NCBI RefSeq assembly: GCF_009711055.1
Contig: NZ_WMJY01000001.1
Location: forward strand, 124,001 to 188,000
Source of the DNA: Myroides pelagicus
GTDB lineage: Bacteria; Bacteroidota; Bacteroidia; Flavobacteriales; Flavobacteriaceae
Direction of reading: 5' to 3'
Length of the DNA: 64,000 nucleotides
Shown one piece after another: positions 1-8,158 of this stretch. The position numbers were made by a program, and so were the translations under genes. The notes below the pieces were generated by a model. That model had not been told where the DNA came from. It was given only the letters and a program-made list of their open reading frames with translations, and did not search any database. Every line of letters starts with the position of its first letter. Positions within the stretch are counted from its first letter, which is position 1.

Positions 1-390
1 ATTGAATGTTAAACTCAAAGTACCTGCTTCCCTCAAAGCCTCGTCATTCATCTCTTTTTCTACACCAGTCAAAGCCACCCCTCTACTTGCTGCTCTTGCC
101 GCTGTTAAAAACGAATATCTTTGAGACATCTCCCCCATCTCTCTTTCTTCTGAAGTAGAGCTTCCTCCTGCTGAACCTAATGTTTGAGCAAAACGCAACT
201 GTCTCGCTTCATTAGCTAACTCTCTTTCTATTTCAGCATCTAAGGCCTCAACCTCTTCATCCATTGCATCTATTTGCGTTTGCTCCTCAGGCGTAAAACC
301 TCTATTAGCTGTTTCAGCAGCATCTACAATTTTTTTCTGTGCTTGCAACTTAGCCATTCGCTGTTGCTTTAAAATGTCCGATTTCTTCAT
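1..390 (-). CDS. Phage major capsid protein, N-terminal part (runs off the window)
   Basis: A 130-codon open frame starts at an ATG at 390 and stays open to the window edge, so the C-terminal part is missing. The N-terminal 60-70 residues are strongly charged and helical (MKKSDILKQQRMAKLQAQKK, then Glu-rich heptads), which is typical of the scaffold-like delta domain of HK97-family capsid proteins. That domain is normally removed by the prohead protease, whose gene lies immediately upstream in transcription with 1 base between them. The gene order portal - protease - capsid is the canonical HK97 order and supports the call. The shell-forming fold itself lies outside the window and was not seen. 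Confidence 0.75.
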   Translation of the reverse strand, partial: MKKSDILKQQRMAKLQAQKKIVDAAETANRGFTPEEQTQIDAMDEEVEALDAEIERELANEARQLRFAQTLGSAGGSSTSEEREMGEMSQRYSFLTAARAASRGVALTGVEKEMNDEALREAGTLSLTFN

Positions 391-391
391 C

Positions 392-1009
392 TTACTTACT
401 CATTTTAATTTTTAAATCAATCAGCTTCGCTCTATTTGCTACACTGTTATATTTTACTTCCTCTGTATCTTCCTGAACAGGATTATCATTCAATAGATTT
501 TGTTTAATCTCCTCTAAGCTTTCTGCATTTCTCTTTAACGCATCAGGATTAGAACCTGCTGTACAAATTGACCATTCAATCAATTCTTGTTTAGTGAAAT
601 AAATAATATCTGAATCTTCACCTTGATCTTCTATCCCTCTATGCCCTTCTTTAACATCAGCAGAAACACTTGCCATTCTAAGAATACCATTCTTAACTTT
701 ATTAAAGACCTTCTCTGCTAAAGGATTGTTTTCAGCATCTTCAAAAGTCAAAGTAGCAACTAATTCATTACCTTCTATTCTCACTACAGAAGTACCAATA
801 ACTAAATCAGGATCATCACTGTATAAAGAATGCATATAAAGAACTATAGGGTTATTGTTATTATAAAAATCTAACTCCCATCCTGACAATCTAAACACTG
901 TTTTATGCCTATCTACTGCCTCTGTACTTATAACAAAATCAACCTGTCTATTCTGTACCTGTTCTTCTGTTAATGCTCTGGCAACTGCATATCTAATTAC
1001 TCTACTCAT
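392..1009 (-). CDS. HK97-family prohead protease
   Basis: The 205-aa protein fits the size of prohead maturation proteases (peptidase family U35/S78). These cleave the delta domain of the capsid protein and themselves during head maturation. The likely catalytic His is H60 in LYMHS and the Ser is S114 in RMASVSA. The segment ELIEWSICTAGSNPDAL near residues 142-158 matches the conserved '(E)xSxxxxxxNPxA' block of the family. The start codon overlaps the end of the portal gene by 8 bases, which suggests translational coupling. The protein acts in the assembling prohead. Confidence 0.88.
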   Translation of the reverse strand: MSRVIRYAVARALTEEQVQNRQVDFVISTEAVDRHKTVFRLSGWELDFYNNNNPIVLYMHSLYSDDPDLVIGTSVVRIEGNELVATLTFEDAENNPLAEKVFNKVKNGILRMASVSADVKEGHRGIEDQGEDSDIIYFTKQELIEWSICTAGSNPDALKRNAESLEEIKQNLLNDNPVQEDTEEVKYNSVANRAKLIDLKIKMSK

Positions 1010-2204
1010 CTTTCAATTCCTTTTCATTTTTCTTCAACATAAAATCTAACAACTGAGAATTGACAGGAGTAAGCGGTTCATCCAATCCTGGAATTGGGTC
1101 TAAATCCTCCAATGCTCTAGCTTCATTTCTCGTTATAATACCTGCATACACAAGCTGTGTTAAATAATTCTTCCTAGCTTCAGAATCTCCCCTCAACAAT
1201 ACCTTCTCATTAAACTTAACATATTTAATCTCTGAATCTTCTCTAGAGAACATCTTACGATTAAGCTCTAATTCAATCCTTATCGTCCACGGAAGCAGAG
1301 AATCCTGAACATGCTCAATAGACTGAGCTTGTATATTTGAGTAATTAGCATTCGTCAAATCCTTTAATTTGTGCGGCGCTATATTTAACCATCTTGCGAT
1401 CTCATTTACTGAATTCTTATTTGTCTCTAAAAATTGTGCTTCAGCAGGAGTAACAGTAATAGGCTTGTATTTTAATCCTTCATCTAGCACAGGCACTTTA
1501 AACTTGTTTTTTTCAGCCAATTTCCGTGTAAAACCATCTGAAATCAACTTCTTAGCGGCAGTATCTACACCCTTCTCAGACTCAATAACACCGTACCCTA
1601 ACCCTCTATCACTGTATATATCCGAAGCATATTCGTATGAATCTAACGCAATGCCTAAATTATGTGCAGCCCATTTTATAACAGAAACACCAGTTATACC
1701 ATTAAGTGTAAATGCTTTAAAATGCAGAATATCACTTGACAAATGTGATTCACCTTTAATGAAATAAAATAACTTATCTCCTGATCGCTTAACTACCACA
1801 TCTGAATTATCTTGAATAACCAAGCTCTGCTCAACACCATTACTATTTCTATTAACCCTCACATAGCAATTGCCCTTAAGAATTACTAACACAACAGCTA
1901 ATTTCCAGAAATCAAAAGCAGTCATCATTTCGTTAGGTTCAGTAGAAATAAGATAATTGAGTGGATGATCAGTCAACTTCTTCCTAGATTCTCCTTCCTT
2001 CAAAAATACAGCCTTAGGTAATTTCGCAATGTCATTACTAAGCTGATCAACCCCATTGTAGAATGCTGGAAGCATAAGTGCAGTATTTGCCGTAGCCAAT
2101 GTCTTTCCATTAGCCTTAAAAAATGACGGAAACAAATCAAAGAAACCCGAAGAACTCGAGCCGCTTTCTAAAGGCCTAAATACACTATCTAATAATCCAC
2201 TCAT
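1002..2204 (-). CDS. Phage portal protein (HK97 family)
   Basis: This 400-aa protein has the usual length for HK97-type portals, the dodecameric ring at one capsid vertex through which DNA is packaged. Recognisable features are the N-terminal FYNGVDQLSNDIAKLP segment, 'HPLNYLISTEPNEMMTAFDFW', and a C-terminal half with 'IARWLNIAPHKLKDL', 'SNIQAQSIEHVQDSLLPW' and 'LLRGDSEARKNYLTQLVYAGIITRNEAR' type blocks typical of the family. It lies between terminase and protease genes, as expected. Upstream (2205-2290) are two abutting perfect palindromes that may control it. Confidence 0.9.
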   Translation of the reverse strand: MSGLLDSVFRPLESGSSSSGFFDLFPSFFKANGKTLATANTALMLPAFYNGVDQLSNDIAKLPKAVFLKEGESRKKLTDHPLNYLISTEPNEMMTAFDFWKLAVVLVILKGNCYVRVNRNSNGVEQSLVIQDNSDVVVKRSGDKLFYFIKGESHLSSDILHFKAFTLNGITGVSVIKWAAHNLGIALDSYEYASDIYSDRGLGYGVIESEKGVDTAAKKLISDGFTRKLAEKNKFKVPVLDEGLKYKPITVTPAEAQFLETNKNSVNEIARWLNIAPHKLKDLTNANYSNIQAQSIEHVQDSLLPWTIRIELELNRKMFSREDSEIKYVKFNEKVLLRGDSEARKNYLTQLVYAGIITRNEARALEDLDPIPGLDEPLTPVNSQLLDFMLKKNEKELKDE

Positions 2205-2257
2205 TTTATCTATTATTATCTCTATTGATAATCACTTGAGCAAACTTAAAGCGTAAA

Positions 2258-2285
2258 ACCTTGACAAGGTGGGAACATTGTTCCC
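2258..2285. promoter_or_regulatory. Two abutting perfect palindromes upstream of the portal gene
   Basis: ACCTTG-A-CAAGGT (2258-2270) is followed directly by GGGAACA-T-TGTTCCC (2271-2285). They lie about 55-80 bases upstream of the portal start and about 140 bases upstream of a divergent plus-strand small gene, so they could serve either. The left half shares AAAACCTTGACA with the minus strand of the prophage switch region (near 11,350-11,362), which suggests a common phage regulator. This is inferred from sequence symmetry only. Confidence 0.45.
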
Positions 2286-2421
2286 GAAGTTTATTTTTTT
2301 TACTATATATAAAAAAGTTTACTATTTGTTAATAACATCCTTTTTTTGTTAATAAGTTAGAATGTTAATAATTTAGAAATGAACCTAAAAAAAATAATCT
2401 TTGTATATATAAATAAAAAAA

Positions 2422-2586
2422 ATGAAGAACAAAAAAAAGATGCTCCTAACTATAGGAAGCATCCTCTTATTATTATTAACTTCTAATCTAGTCAACTTAG
2501 AAAACGGAGATAGATTAGAATTAAAATTTCCAATTATTGTTAATGTTAAAGCCTCTTTCAAGAAAAGAAAAACTATAAAACAATAA
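2422..2586 (+). CDS. Small membrane or exported protein, plus-strand insert in the late operon
   Basis: The 54-codon frame starts at an ATG (MKNKKKMLLTIGSILLLLLT) and ends with a basic tail (SFKKRKTIKQ). Five lysines followed by a run of about 14 hydrophobic residues look like a signal peptide or a single membrane anchor. It is transcribed against the surrounding late genes and is followed 10 bases later by a strong terminator, so it behaves as an autonomous transcription unit (a 'moron'). No homology is recognised and the function is unknown. The combination of gene and dedicated terminator is the main argument that it is real. Confidence 0.5.
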   Translation: MKNKKKMLLTIGSILLLLLTSNLVNLENGDRLELKFPIIVNVKASFKKRKTIKQ

Positions 2587-2596
2587 TCCTAATTAA

Positions 2597-2629
2597 ATAA
2601 GAGCTGCGCCAACAGCTCTTATTTTTTTT
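2597..2629 (+). terminator. Rho-independent terminator of the small plus-strand gene
   Basis: A perfect 10-bp stem ATAAGAGCTG / CAGCTCTTAT with loop CGCCAA is followed by eight T residues on the plus strand. Confidence 0.85.
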
Positions 2630-2670
2630 GTAAATATAGAAAAGTATTTAAATATTTCAAGTAAAAAAAA

Positions 2671-2859
2671 TTAAAAAATATTATACTTTACCCAAAGTAT
2701 CTTAATCAAGATAAATAACTCGAATAAAATAAAAACATAAACTATTAACTCCCTTATAACCATTCTATTAATAAACTCAAAATCTAACAATAGAGTAGTT
2801 AACATCATCACGCTCAATCCAACAACAACCAAAAAAACAAACTCAAAAAACCGCTTCAT
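2671..2859 (-). CDS. Small hydrophobic protein with two membrane segments
   Basis: This 62-aa protein has two hydrophobic stretches (about residues 6-27 and 38-57) separated by a short charged loop (FEFINRMVIRE). It overlaps the upstream gene by 4 bases (ATGA), which argues that it is translated by coupling. Size and topology would fit a holin-like or superinfection-exclusion protein, but no family was recognised and it sits between TerL and portal rather than in a lysis cassette. It is best left as a hypothetical membrane protein. Confidence 0.55.
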   Translation of the reverse strand: MKRFFEFVFLVVVGLSVMMLTTLLLDFEFINRMVIRELIVYVFILFELFILIKILWVKYNIF

Positions 2860-3110
2860 AATCCGCTTAATTTTCTATTTACAGTACGCTTAAAACTCCA
2901 ATAATTCTTATACCTCTTACATCCAAAATACTTCTCATACAACTCGTTAACGTAGTTGAATGCATCTATCCTGGATGGGTACTTAGTGATATTCTTGAAA
3001 TAATAATCGTAGAAGCCGTCAGTGCTAGCTATTTGCTTCATTACCTCATTTTCTTTTCGCAGCCGTTCAATTTCAACCTGTGCTGCTAAGTGTTGTTGTG
3101 TGATTGTCAT
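2856..3110 (-). CDS. Hypothetical phage protein, N-terminal coiled coil
   Basis: The 84-aa protein begins with a helical, heptad-like stretch (HLAAQVEIERLRKENEVMKQ). It continues into an aromatic and basic C-terminal part rich in Tyr, Phe and Lys (YEKYFGCKRYKNYWSFKRT). It is the upstream partner in an ATGA overlap with the membrane protein gene and lies downstream of the TerL region. No function is recognised. The basic aromatic tail would be compatible with nucleic-acid binding, but this is only a guess. Confidence 0.55.
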   Translation of the reverse strand: MTITQQHLAAQVEIERLRKENEVMKQIASTDGFYDYYFKNITKYPSRIDAFNYVNELYEKYFGCKRYKNYWSFKRTVNRKLSGL

Positions 3111-3120
3111 AATACTTATT

Positions 3121-3300
3121 TTAATCGATTTCTTTATTTAATCCTGGAGAAAATACTTCTTGTTGATATGCCTGTATTTTCCACCCTTTTCTCTTGTCAT
3201 TACTAAGCAACTTAATATAAGAAGCCATAGTCATTTCTTTTCGCATCACAACTTCTACAATAACGTGATCAGGAAGTGATGTTTCTATTTTTTTTGCCAT
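3121..3300 (-). CDS. Hypothetical small phage protein
   Basis: The open frame extends upstream into terL, but the ATG at 3300 (MAKKIETSLPDHVIVEVVM) is preferred. It lies just past the terL stop (3302-3304) and gives a 59-aa protein, whereas the longer 83-aa reading would overlap terL by about 70 bases. The composition is mixed, with a central basic stretch (SNDKRKGWK). It probably belongs to the late operon. No family is recognised. Confidence 0.5.
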   Translation of the reverse strand: MAKKIETSLPDHVIVEVVMRKEMTMASYIKLLSNDKRKGWKIQAYQQEVFSPGLNKEID

Positions 3301-3301
3301 A

Positions 3302-5014
3302 TTAAATATATACTTCCGCATCAGGCTTACTGTATTTCCCACCTGTATCTTCTTCCACAGACATACTACCACCTAACGCCATTATTATTGCTATAATTCC
3401 ATCTATACGCTTGCCTCCCTTATTTGATTGCCCCTTGTGGACCTTTATGTTATCATTCGCATCCCTGTAGATTACACACCCACTAAGCATCCATTGCAGA
3501 ATAGGATTACCATCGTGTAGTATCTTCCCCTCGTATACAAGCTTTTCAAATTGCTTAGTAGGAAATGATATCACTCCTATTGCCTGACTGAAATAAGACA
3601 CATCCATTCCTTCCTCAGTAAGCTCTTGAGCCATTTGTTCACAGTTCCACTTATCCGCCTCTATGCGTTCAATGTTCAAATCCTTATAATTTGACCTAAT
3701 AGTATCCTTCACATATTCATAATCAACTACATTACCAGGAGTTGCTATCAACCAACCTGCATCTACCCAATACCTATACGGCACCCTATCCTCCTTACTT
3801 CGATGTTCTATCGTATCTGCAGGGCAAAAAAAGTAAGGCTTAATGTATCTATGCCCAAACTCATCAGGCTCACTCAGCGCGACAAAGGCTGTGATATCCG
3901 TTGTTGTAGATAAATCTAATGCAGCATAAGAACCAAATTTTTCAAAAGCACTAATAGGAATTTCCTCTACTTCATTTTTCATCCATATTTCATTCGGTAT
4001 CCAAATAGTAGGAGCATCTACCCACATATTTAAATGCTTTGTTTTAAAGTTTGGAATCTTAGAAGGTTGATTTTTAGCCTTGATATATTCTTTTCGAATG
4101 TTATCTAAGTCAAGCCCATACCCGACCAACGGATTAGCCTTAAACCAGTTATTCTCATCCTCCCAATCATCTCCATCGTCTAAGTCGTGTATCATTACCC
4201 AAAGGTGATCATCTTCATTCCTGCCTTCTAACACCTCGATTACTGCTTCTTCATAATTCTTACACACGCTCTGTAAGTTGGTCCCAGCGGTAGTGATGTG
4301 ATAAGTAATTGGCTGCCTTCTACTAACAGAGCTACTCTCTAAATTCTCCTTAACTGTATCATCCTTATGCGCATGATATTCGTCAATGATACTTACATGA
4401 GAATTAATACCATCTTGAGTCTTACTATCCCCTCCTAGAGGCATCATTTTGCTTTGAGTTCGACTAAATTTAATCTCTCTTTGGAAACACTTGAAACCCA
4501 TCGTTTTTAAACCAGGATTAGAAACAGGTGATTCTATGAATTGAGCTGCTTGACTCCAGCATAATTTAGCCTGATCCTCCTTAGTCGCACCAACATACAC
4601 CTGTGCACCCATTTCTAAGTCAAAGCTCATGCAGTATAGGGCCAGTCCAGCCATTTCTGCTGTTTTACCATTCTTCTTAGCACGCTTATCATACACCGTA
4701 TTAAATCTTCGCTTACCATCAGCGTCCATCCAACCAAAAATATTATAGATCGTGAATGCTTGAAAAGGCGCTAAAAAAAACCTCTGACCAGCCATCTTAC
4801 CTGTAGTGTGATTCAAGAAATTTGGAAAAAAATTAATTGCTCTCATTCCTTTCTCGTGATCTATATAAAATCCCTTTGAATCAGCTTCATCTAAGAACCG
4901 ATAGAACCTCTCAACAGCTAATCTAATTCGCTTTCCTGTTTTTATAGTTCCATCCGTTACAGCTCCTGCATACTCAAATGCAGGTGATAAAATCATATCT
5001 TCAGTTATCTTCAT
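3302..5014 (-). CDS. Phage terminase large subunit (TerL)
   Basis: The 570-aa packaging motor ATPase/nuclease has an N-terminal ATPase domain with a Walker-A-like motif RAKKNGKT (residues 111-118) and Walker B/catalytic block SIIDEYHAH (about 208-216). The C-terminal RNase-H-like nuclease domain begins around AALDLSTTTD (about 368-377), whose aspartates should bind metal. The motif set fits the Terminase_1 family of HK97-type phages. The small subunit and an HNH endonuclease gene lie upstream, the usual arrangement for cos-packaging phages. The start at 5014 is adjacent to the promoter of a divergent gene. Confidence 0.95.
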   Translation of the reverse strand: MKITEDMILSPAFEYAGAVTDGTIKTGKRIRLAVERFYRFLDEADSKGFYIDHEKGMRAINFFPNFLNHTTGKMAGQRFFLAPFQAFTIYNIFGWMDADGKRRFNTVYDKRAKKNGKTAEMAGLALYCMSFDLEMGAQVYVGATKEDQAKLCWSQAAQFIESPVSNPGLKTMGFKCFQREIKFSRTQSKMMPLGGDSKTQDGINSHVSIIDEYHAHKDDTVKENLESSSVSRRQPITYHITTAGTNLQSVCKNYEEAVIEVLEGRNEDDHLWVMIHDLDDGDDWEDENNWFKANPLVGYGLDLDNIRKEYIKAKNQPSKIPNFKTKHLNMWVDAPTIWIPNEIWMKNEVEEIPISAFEKFGSYAALDLSTTTDITAFVALSEPDEFGHRYIKPYFFCPADTIEHRSKEDRVPYRYWVDAGWLIATPGNVVDYEYVKDTIRSNYKDLNIERIEADKWNCEQMAQELTEEGMDVSYFSQAIGVISFPTKQFEKLVYEGKILHDGNPILQWMLSGCVIYRDANDNIKVHKGQSNKGGKRIDGIIAIIMALGGSMSVEEDTGGKYSKPDAEVYI

Positions 5015-5019
5015 TTTTG

Positions 5020-5027
5020 TATATTTG
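5020..5027 (+). promoter_or_regulatory. Bacteroidetes-type -7 box (TATATTTG) for the divergent gene at 5053
   Basis: A perfect match to TAnnTTTG lies 25 bases before the ATG of the plus-strand gene, immediately beyond the 5' end of terL. No clear -33 TTG at the right distance was found, so this is a partial promoter call. Confidence 0.5.
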
Positions 5028-5052
5028 TTATTTTAACAATAAAAAATTAATC

Positions 5053-5391
5053 ATGAACATTCAAGTAGAATTAATAGAAGGATGTGTTGTAACTCTAAGA
5101 AGTGGTAGTCCGAAGTTAACAATAAAGTCTATCAACCATAATGACAAAACTGCTATAACAATTAGATTTGATAAGAATCAAGATAAATTCATCGAAGAAT
5201 CTTTTAACCTAGATTCCCTTGTTTGTGGCTTCAAACCTGGAGATACTGTAAAATTAAAAACTGGGAAAGGCCCTTTATTTACAATTACCGCTACCTATGT
5301 ATTATACTGCATGGCAGCTTACTGGTCTGATGAAGATAATAAATTAATTTATAAAAGACTTCACATGGATGCTTTAGAACTAGTATCTTAA
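5053..5391 (+). CDS. Tandem YodC-like (DUF2158) protein, plus-strand insert between terL and terS
   Basis: The ATG at 5053 (MNIQVELIEGCVVTLRSGSP) is chosen because it follows a good -7 box; the frame is open further upstream but lacks such context. The 112-aa protein contains two copies of a YodC/DUF2158-like module. The first is VVTLRSGSPKLTIKSI with IRFDKNQDKF and FNLDSLV. The second is GDTVKLKTGKGPLFTIT with AYWSDEDNKL and MDALELV. The canonical module is a single 'GDxVxLKSGGPxMTV...WFD..G......F....LE' unit. The gene lies opposite to its neighbours and its stop overlaps that of terS by 4 bases, so it looks like cargo. The function of the family is not known to me. Confidence 0.7.
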   Translation: MNIQVELIEGCVVTLRSGSPKLTIKSINHNDKTAITIRFDKNQDKFIEESFNLDSLVCGFKPGDTVKLKTGKGPLFTITATYVLYCMAAYWSDEDNKLIYKRLHMDALELVS

Positions 5392-5888
5392 TTACCAAAC
5401 TTCTGATTTAGGAACCCAGCAAATAAATCGCCCTGCCCTGGATCAGAAGTTTTTACTTCTGTTAACTTACTTCTATCTTTAAAAGAGAACCCAAAATGCT
5501 TAGATAAATCATCTAAATCTTTAATCATCTTTTCTCGTACAGTCACATACCCACTTACATTAGTTGCCCCCCCTTTAAAAGTCTGAATTAATCCTCCTTG
5601 AAAACCACGACTATTAATCTCCGCTTCCGCCTGTATGTAATAATCGATAGTAGTAGCTAATCTGTGTAGATGTACCAAATCAGGCTTAGTCAATCGACCG
5701 CTACTAACCAGCTGTTCACCAAAATATTTATACCAGTACTTTTGATCCTTAGATAAATTAAATTTAGCTAATGGAGCAGGAAGCTTATCTAACACATCAT
5801 ATAAATTCTTGTTTTTCTTCCCTGAACTAGCATCATCCCAACTCAGAAGTTCCCCTGCCATATTAACAACTTTGTTATTCTCTTTCAT
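5388..5888 (-). CDS. Phage terminase small subunit, P27 family
   Basis: The 166-aa protein lies immediately upstream of terL, apart from the divergent insert. The block LPAPLAKFNLSKDQKYWYKY, then 'LTKPDLVHLHRLATTIDYYIQAE' and the C-terminal 'GYVTVREKMIKDLDDLSKHFGFSFKDRSKL', follow the layout of P27-type small terminases. These recognise the packaging site and regulate TerL. The C-terminal helix-rich block 'FGFSFKDRSKL' is the most characteristic element. Confidence 0.85.
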   Translation of the reverse strand: MKENNKVVNMAGELLSWDDASSGKKNKNLYDVLDKLPAPLAKFNLSKDQKYWYKYFGEQLVSSGRLTKPDLVHLHRLATTIDYYIQAEAEINSRGFQGGLIQTFKGGATNVSGYVTVREKMIKDLDDLSKHFGFSFKDRSKLTEVKTSDPGQGDLFAGFLNQKFGN

Positions 5889-6034
5889 TTCTTCTTATTT
5901 TTTCTATCAATCTCAACCTTAAACATTTAGACCCCCCTACCTAAAAATCACTTCGAGTAAAAATCTGACTAACATGCGATGTACAGGCACTACACTTTCT
6001 AGTGATTATACCCCTTACCCCTAGTTATCCAACT

Positions 6035-6331
6035 CTATTTATCTCTCGCTGACTTAGCGTTATGATGTGATGCACACAAGCCTTGTATATTTTGCTCATC
6101 TAACTCTGCTCCACCCTTATTGATTGGTACGATGTGGTCAGCCACAGTAGCAGGTATTACACGCCCTTCTTCTTCGCAGATAACACACAAAGGATTCTTA
6201 TCTAAGAAAGCGCGCCTAAACTTCCTCCAAGTTCTACTATTATAAAACTTACTATTACCACGTGCATTCCTCTCAAAAGGTTTGCGCTCTTGCACCCACG
6301 AACGCTTAACACTATCTATCCTCTTTGCCAT
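6035..6331 (-). CDS. HNH endonuclease, packaging-associated
   Basis: The 98-aa single-domain protein has a complete HNH/zinc layout: CVIC (about 49-52), ADHIVPINKGG with the catalytic His, a central Asn (EQNIQGLC) and a terminal CASHHN. The basic N-terminus (RTWRKFRRAFLDKNPLC) is typical of phage HNH proteins encoded next to terminases. In HK97-like phages such proteins assist cos cleavage. The 146 bases between this gene and terS (5889-6034) are therefore the likely place of cos, although no cos sequence can be identified by eye. Confidence 0.9.
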   Translation of the reverse strand: MAKRIDSVKRSWVQERKPFERNARGNSKFYNSRTWRKFRRAFLDKNPLCVICEEEGRVIPATVADHIVPINKGGAELDEQNIQGLCASHHNAKSARDK

Positions 6332-6564
6332 CTCTCTCTATCAACTATCTTAGTTTCCTCTTCCTTAATCCTACCTACAATATAGCTAGCTACCATTGCT
6401 CCACCATAACCAGGCTTCATATCTGCATAAAATTCCAAAGCCCATACTATAACATCTTCAACCATTACAGGATGGCCTTGCTCATTTAACTCATCGATTA
6501 TAATATCTTTTGCAACTGTTTCATAAACAGACTGCTTAAAGTCTTTTACTTTATTTTTACTCAT
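6316..6564 (-). CDS. Hypothetical phage protein
   Basis: The 82-aa acidic/amphipathic protein overlaps the HNH gene by 16 bases and is probably co-transcribed with it. It contains 'FADMKPGYGGAMVASYIVGRIKEEE'-type helical sequence (actual: LEFYADMKPGYGGAMVAS). No motif or family is recognised. Upstream of it lies a candidate short plus-strand RNA unit rather than another gene. Confidence 0.55.
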   Translation of the reverse strand: MSKNKVKDFKQSVYETVAKDIIIDELNEQGHPVMVEDVIVWALEFYADMKPGYGGAMVASYIVGRIKEEETKIVDRERWQRG

Positions 6565-6604
6565 GATTAAAGACCACTTACAAATCCAAGTGGGAAGTTT
6601 TAAT

Positions 6605-6681
6605 TATATTTGCAAAACAAAGGGACAGGGTAATGCCTCCCATTGTGCTTAGCATTCTTAATTTATTAGGAATGCTTTTTT
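6605..6681 (+). ncRNA. Candidate short plus-strand transcript (promoter box plus terminator)
   Basis: A perfect TAnnTTTG box (TATATTTG, 6605-6612) is followed about 38 bases later by an intrinsic terminator AGCATTC (6651-6657) / GAATGCT (6670-6676) with a T run. Together they would give an RNA of about 60 nt starting near 6619. It points towards the 3' end of dnaB on the opposite strand. A 31-codon frame (6633-6728, MPPIVLSILNLLGMLFYLKR...) lies in the same segment but runs across the hairpin, so an RNA function is preferred. Confidence 0.35.
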
Positions 6682-6683
6682 AT

Positions 6684-8156
6684 TTAAAAAGGACTACCAT
6701 CACCAAACACATCAGTTGCATTAGGTAAATCACCTACAATCTGACTAGAGTTATTATAAACATTACCATCAGGCAGCTTACTTACACTCTCATTAGGGTC
6801 AGTCGGGTCAACAAACTTAGTCTTATCACCTATCCACTTAAGATTAGTTGTACCTGTAGAACCACCCCTGTACTTAGCGAATATGACCTCTGTATTAGCA
6901 CCTTCTGACACCATCTCTTCATACTCATGATTCCCTTCTATTTCTATACTATAATAATCTGGACGGTAAATAAATTGAACAATATCAGCATCCTGTTCTA
7001 TTGAACCTGACTCCCTCAAATCAGACAACAATGGACGCTTATTAGGTCTAGACTCTACAGCTCTAGACAACTGAGCCAACACTATAACAGGTATCTTTAA
7101 TTCCTTTGCTAATAACTTAAATCTTCTACTAACAGAACTAACCTCATTCTCTCTATTCCCCTTCTTAGTCTTATCACCAACCAACTGCAAATAATCAACC
7201 ACCAACAACTTAATGCCATATTTACGCTTCCATTGCCTTGCCTGTACCACAATATCACTAATATCCCCACCTCCTTCATCTACAATGTGAATAGGATAAT
7301 CACTAATCCTAGGATTGTGCTCAACCATATAACTCTCCCAATATTGAGGCTTATCAAATCCAGTTTTTAGAAGTTGCTTTAAGTGATAATTAGTATCATT
7401 AGCCACTATCTTACCAGTTAACTGCACCCTATCCATTTCTAAAGAATAGAACCCAACAGCATTACCAACCTTTGCATTCTCAAGAACTGTTTTAAGAACT
7501 AATGACGTTTTCCCCATACCAGGCCTAGCCGCTAAGATTATTAAATCTCCTGGTTGATACCCACTAGTAAACCTATCTATCCTCTTAAACCCAGTAGGAA
7601 TACCTGTTATACTATTATCACCTGTACTCTTAGAAATAAACTCAATTCGCTTAGTAAGCTCCTTCATTGTTTCATAGATAGACACACTAGCCCTCCCCTT
7701 TGTAATTACATCAGCTACAGAATCAAATTCATTTTGCCACCTAGCTATTAAATCAAATACATCAACTGTCTCATCCATCGCCGCAACAGTCACAGACGTA
7801 TTAAACATTACTATCATTCTTCTAATCCTGTACTGTAACAAAATCATAGAATGATACTCTACATGAGCAGACGAAACAATCTTTTGCGAAATACTTACAA
7901 TCTCCTCCGGACCAACACTACTATCATTTGATCTCAATTGCTTAGCTACAGTAAGCAAATCAATCGGCTCTGAGTTAGAATAAAGCTTTTGTATAGCTTC
8001 AAATATTTCAATATGTTTAGGATCATAAAACGCGGAACTATCTTTTATAACCTGCATTGCTTCCTCTACCCCATTCTTATCAACCAACATTGCACCTATC
8101 ACCGCTTCCTCTATATCAAATGAATGAGGCAAATTTTTTTTAACAACTTCACTCAT
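6684..8156 (-). CDS. Replicative DNA helicase, DnaB family (phage)
   Basis: The 490-aa protein starts with the DnaB N-terminal domain (SFDIEEAVIGAMLVDKNGVEEAM). It continues into the RecA-like helicase domain with Walker A RPGMGKTS (211-218), Walker B LLVVDYLQLV (about residue 320) and the C-terminal block LSDLRESGSIEQDADIVQFI. This is the standard hexameric replicative helicase. The gene lies 2 bases downstream of the putative initiator gene, so the pair forms an initiator plus helicase replication module comparable to lambda O/P. Confidence 0.96.
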   Translation of the reverse strand: MSEVVKKNLPHSFDIEEAVIGAMLVDKNGVEEAMQVIKDSSAFYDPKHIEIFEAIQKLYSNSEPIDLLTVAKQLRSNDSSVGPEEIVSISQKIVSSAHVEYHSMILLQYRIRRMIVMFNTSVTVAAMDETVDVFDLIARWQNEFDSVADVITKGRASVSIYETMKELTKRIEFISKSTGDNSITGIPTGFKRIDRFTSGYQPGDLIILAARPGMGKTSLVLKTVLENAKVGNAVGFYSLEMDRVQLTGKIVANDTNYHLKQLLKTGFDKPQYWESYMVEHNPRISDYPIHIVDEGGGDISDIVVQARQWKRKYGIKLLVVDYLQLVGDKTKKGNRENEVSSVSRRFKLLAKELKIPVIVLAQLSRAVESRPNKRPLLSDLRESGSIEQDADIVQFIYRPDYYSIEIEGNHEYEEMVSEGANTEVIFAKYRGGSTGTTNLKWIGDKTKFVDPTDPNESVSKLPDGNVYNNSSQIVGDLPNATDVFGDGSPF

Positions 8157-8158
8157 AA

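Noticed and set aside
1369..1767. 132-codon plus-strand frame inside the portal gene
   Set aside because: It is an antisense shadow of a well-supported coding sequence.
6633..6728. 31-codon hydrophobic frame MPPIVLSILNLLGMLFYLKR... on the plus strand
   Set aside because: The frame runs through the terminator hairpin and into the dnaB 3' end; a short RNA explains the promoter and terminator better.
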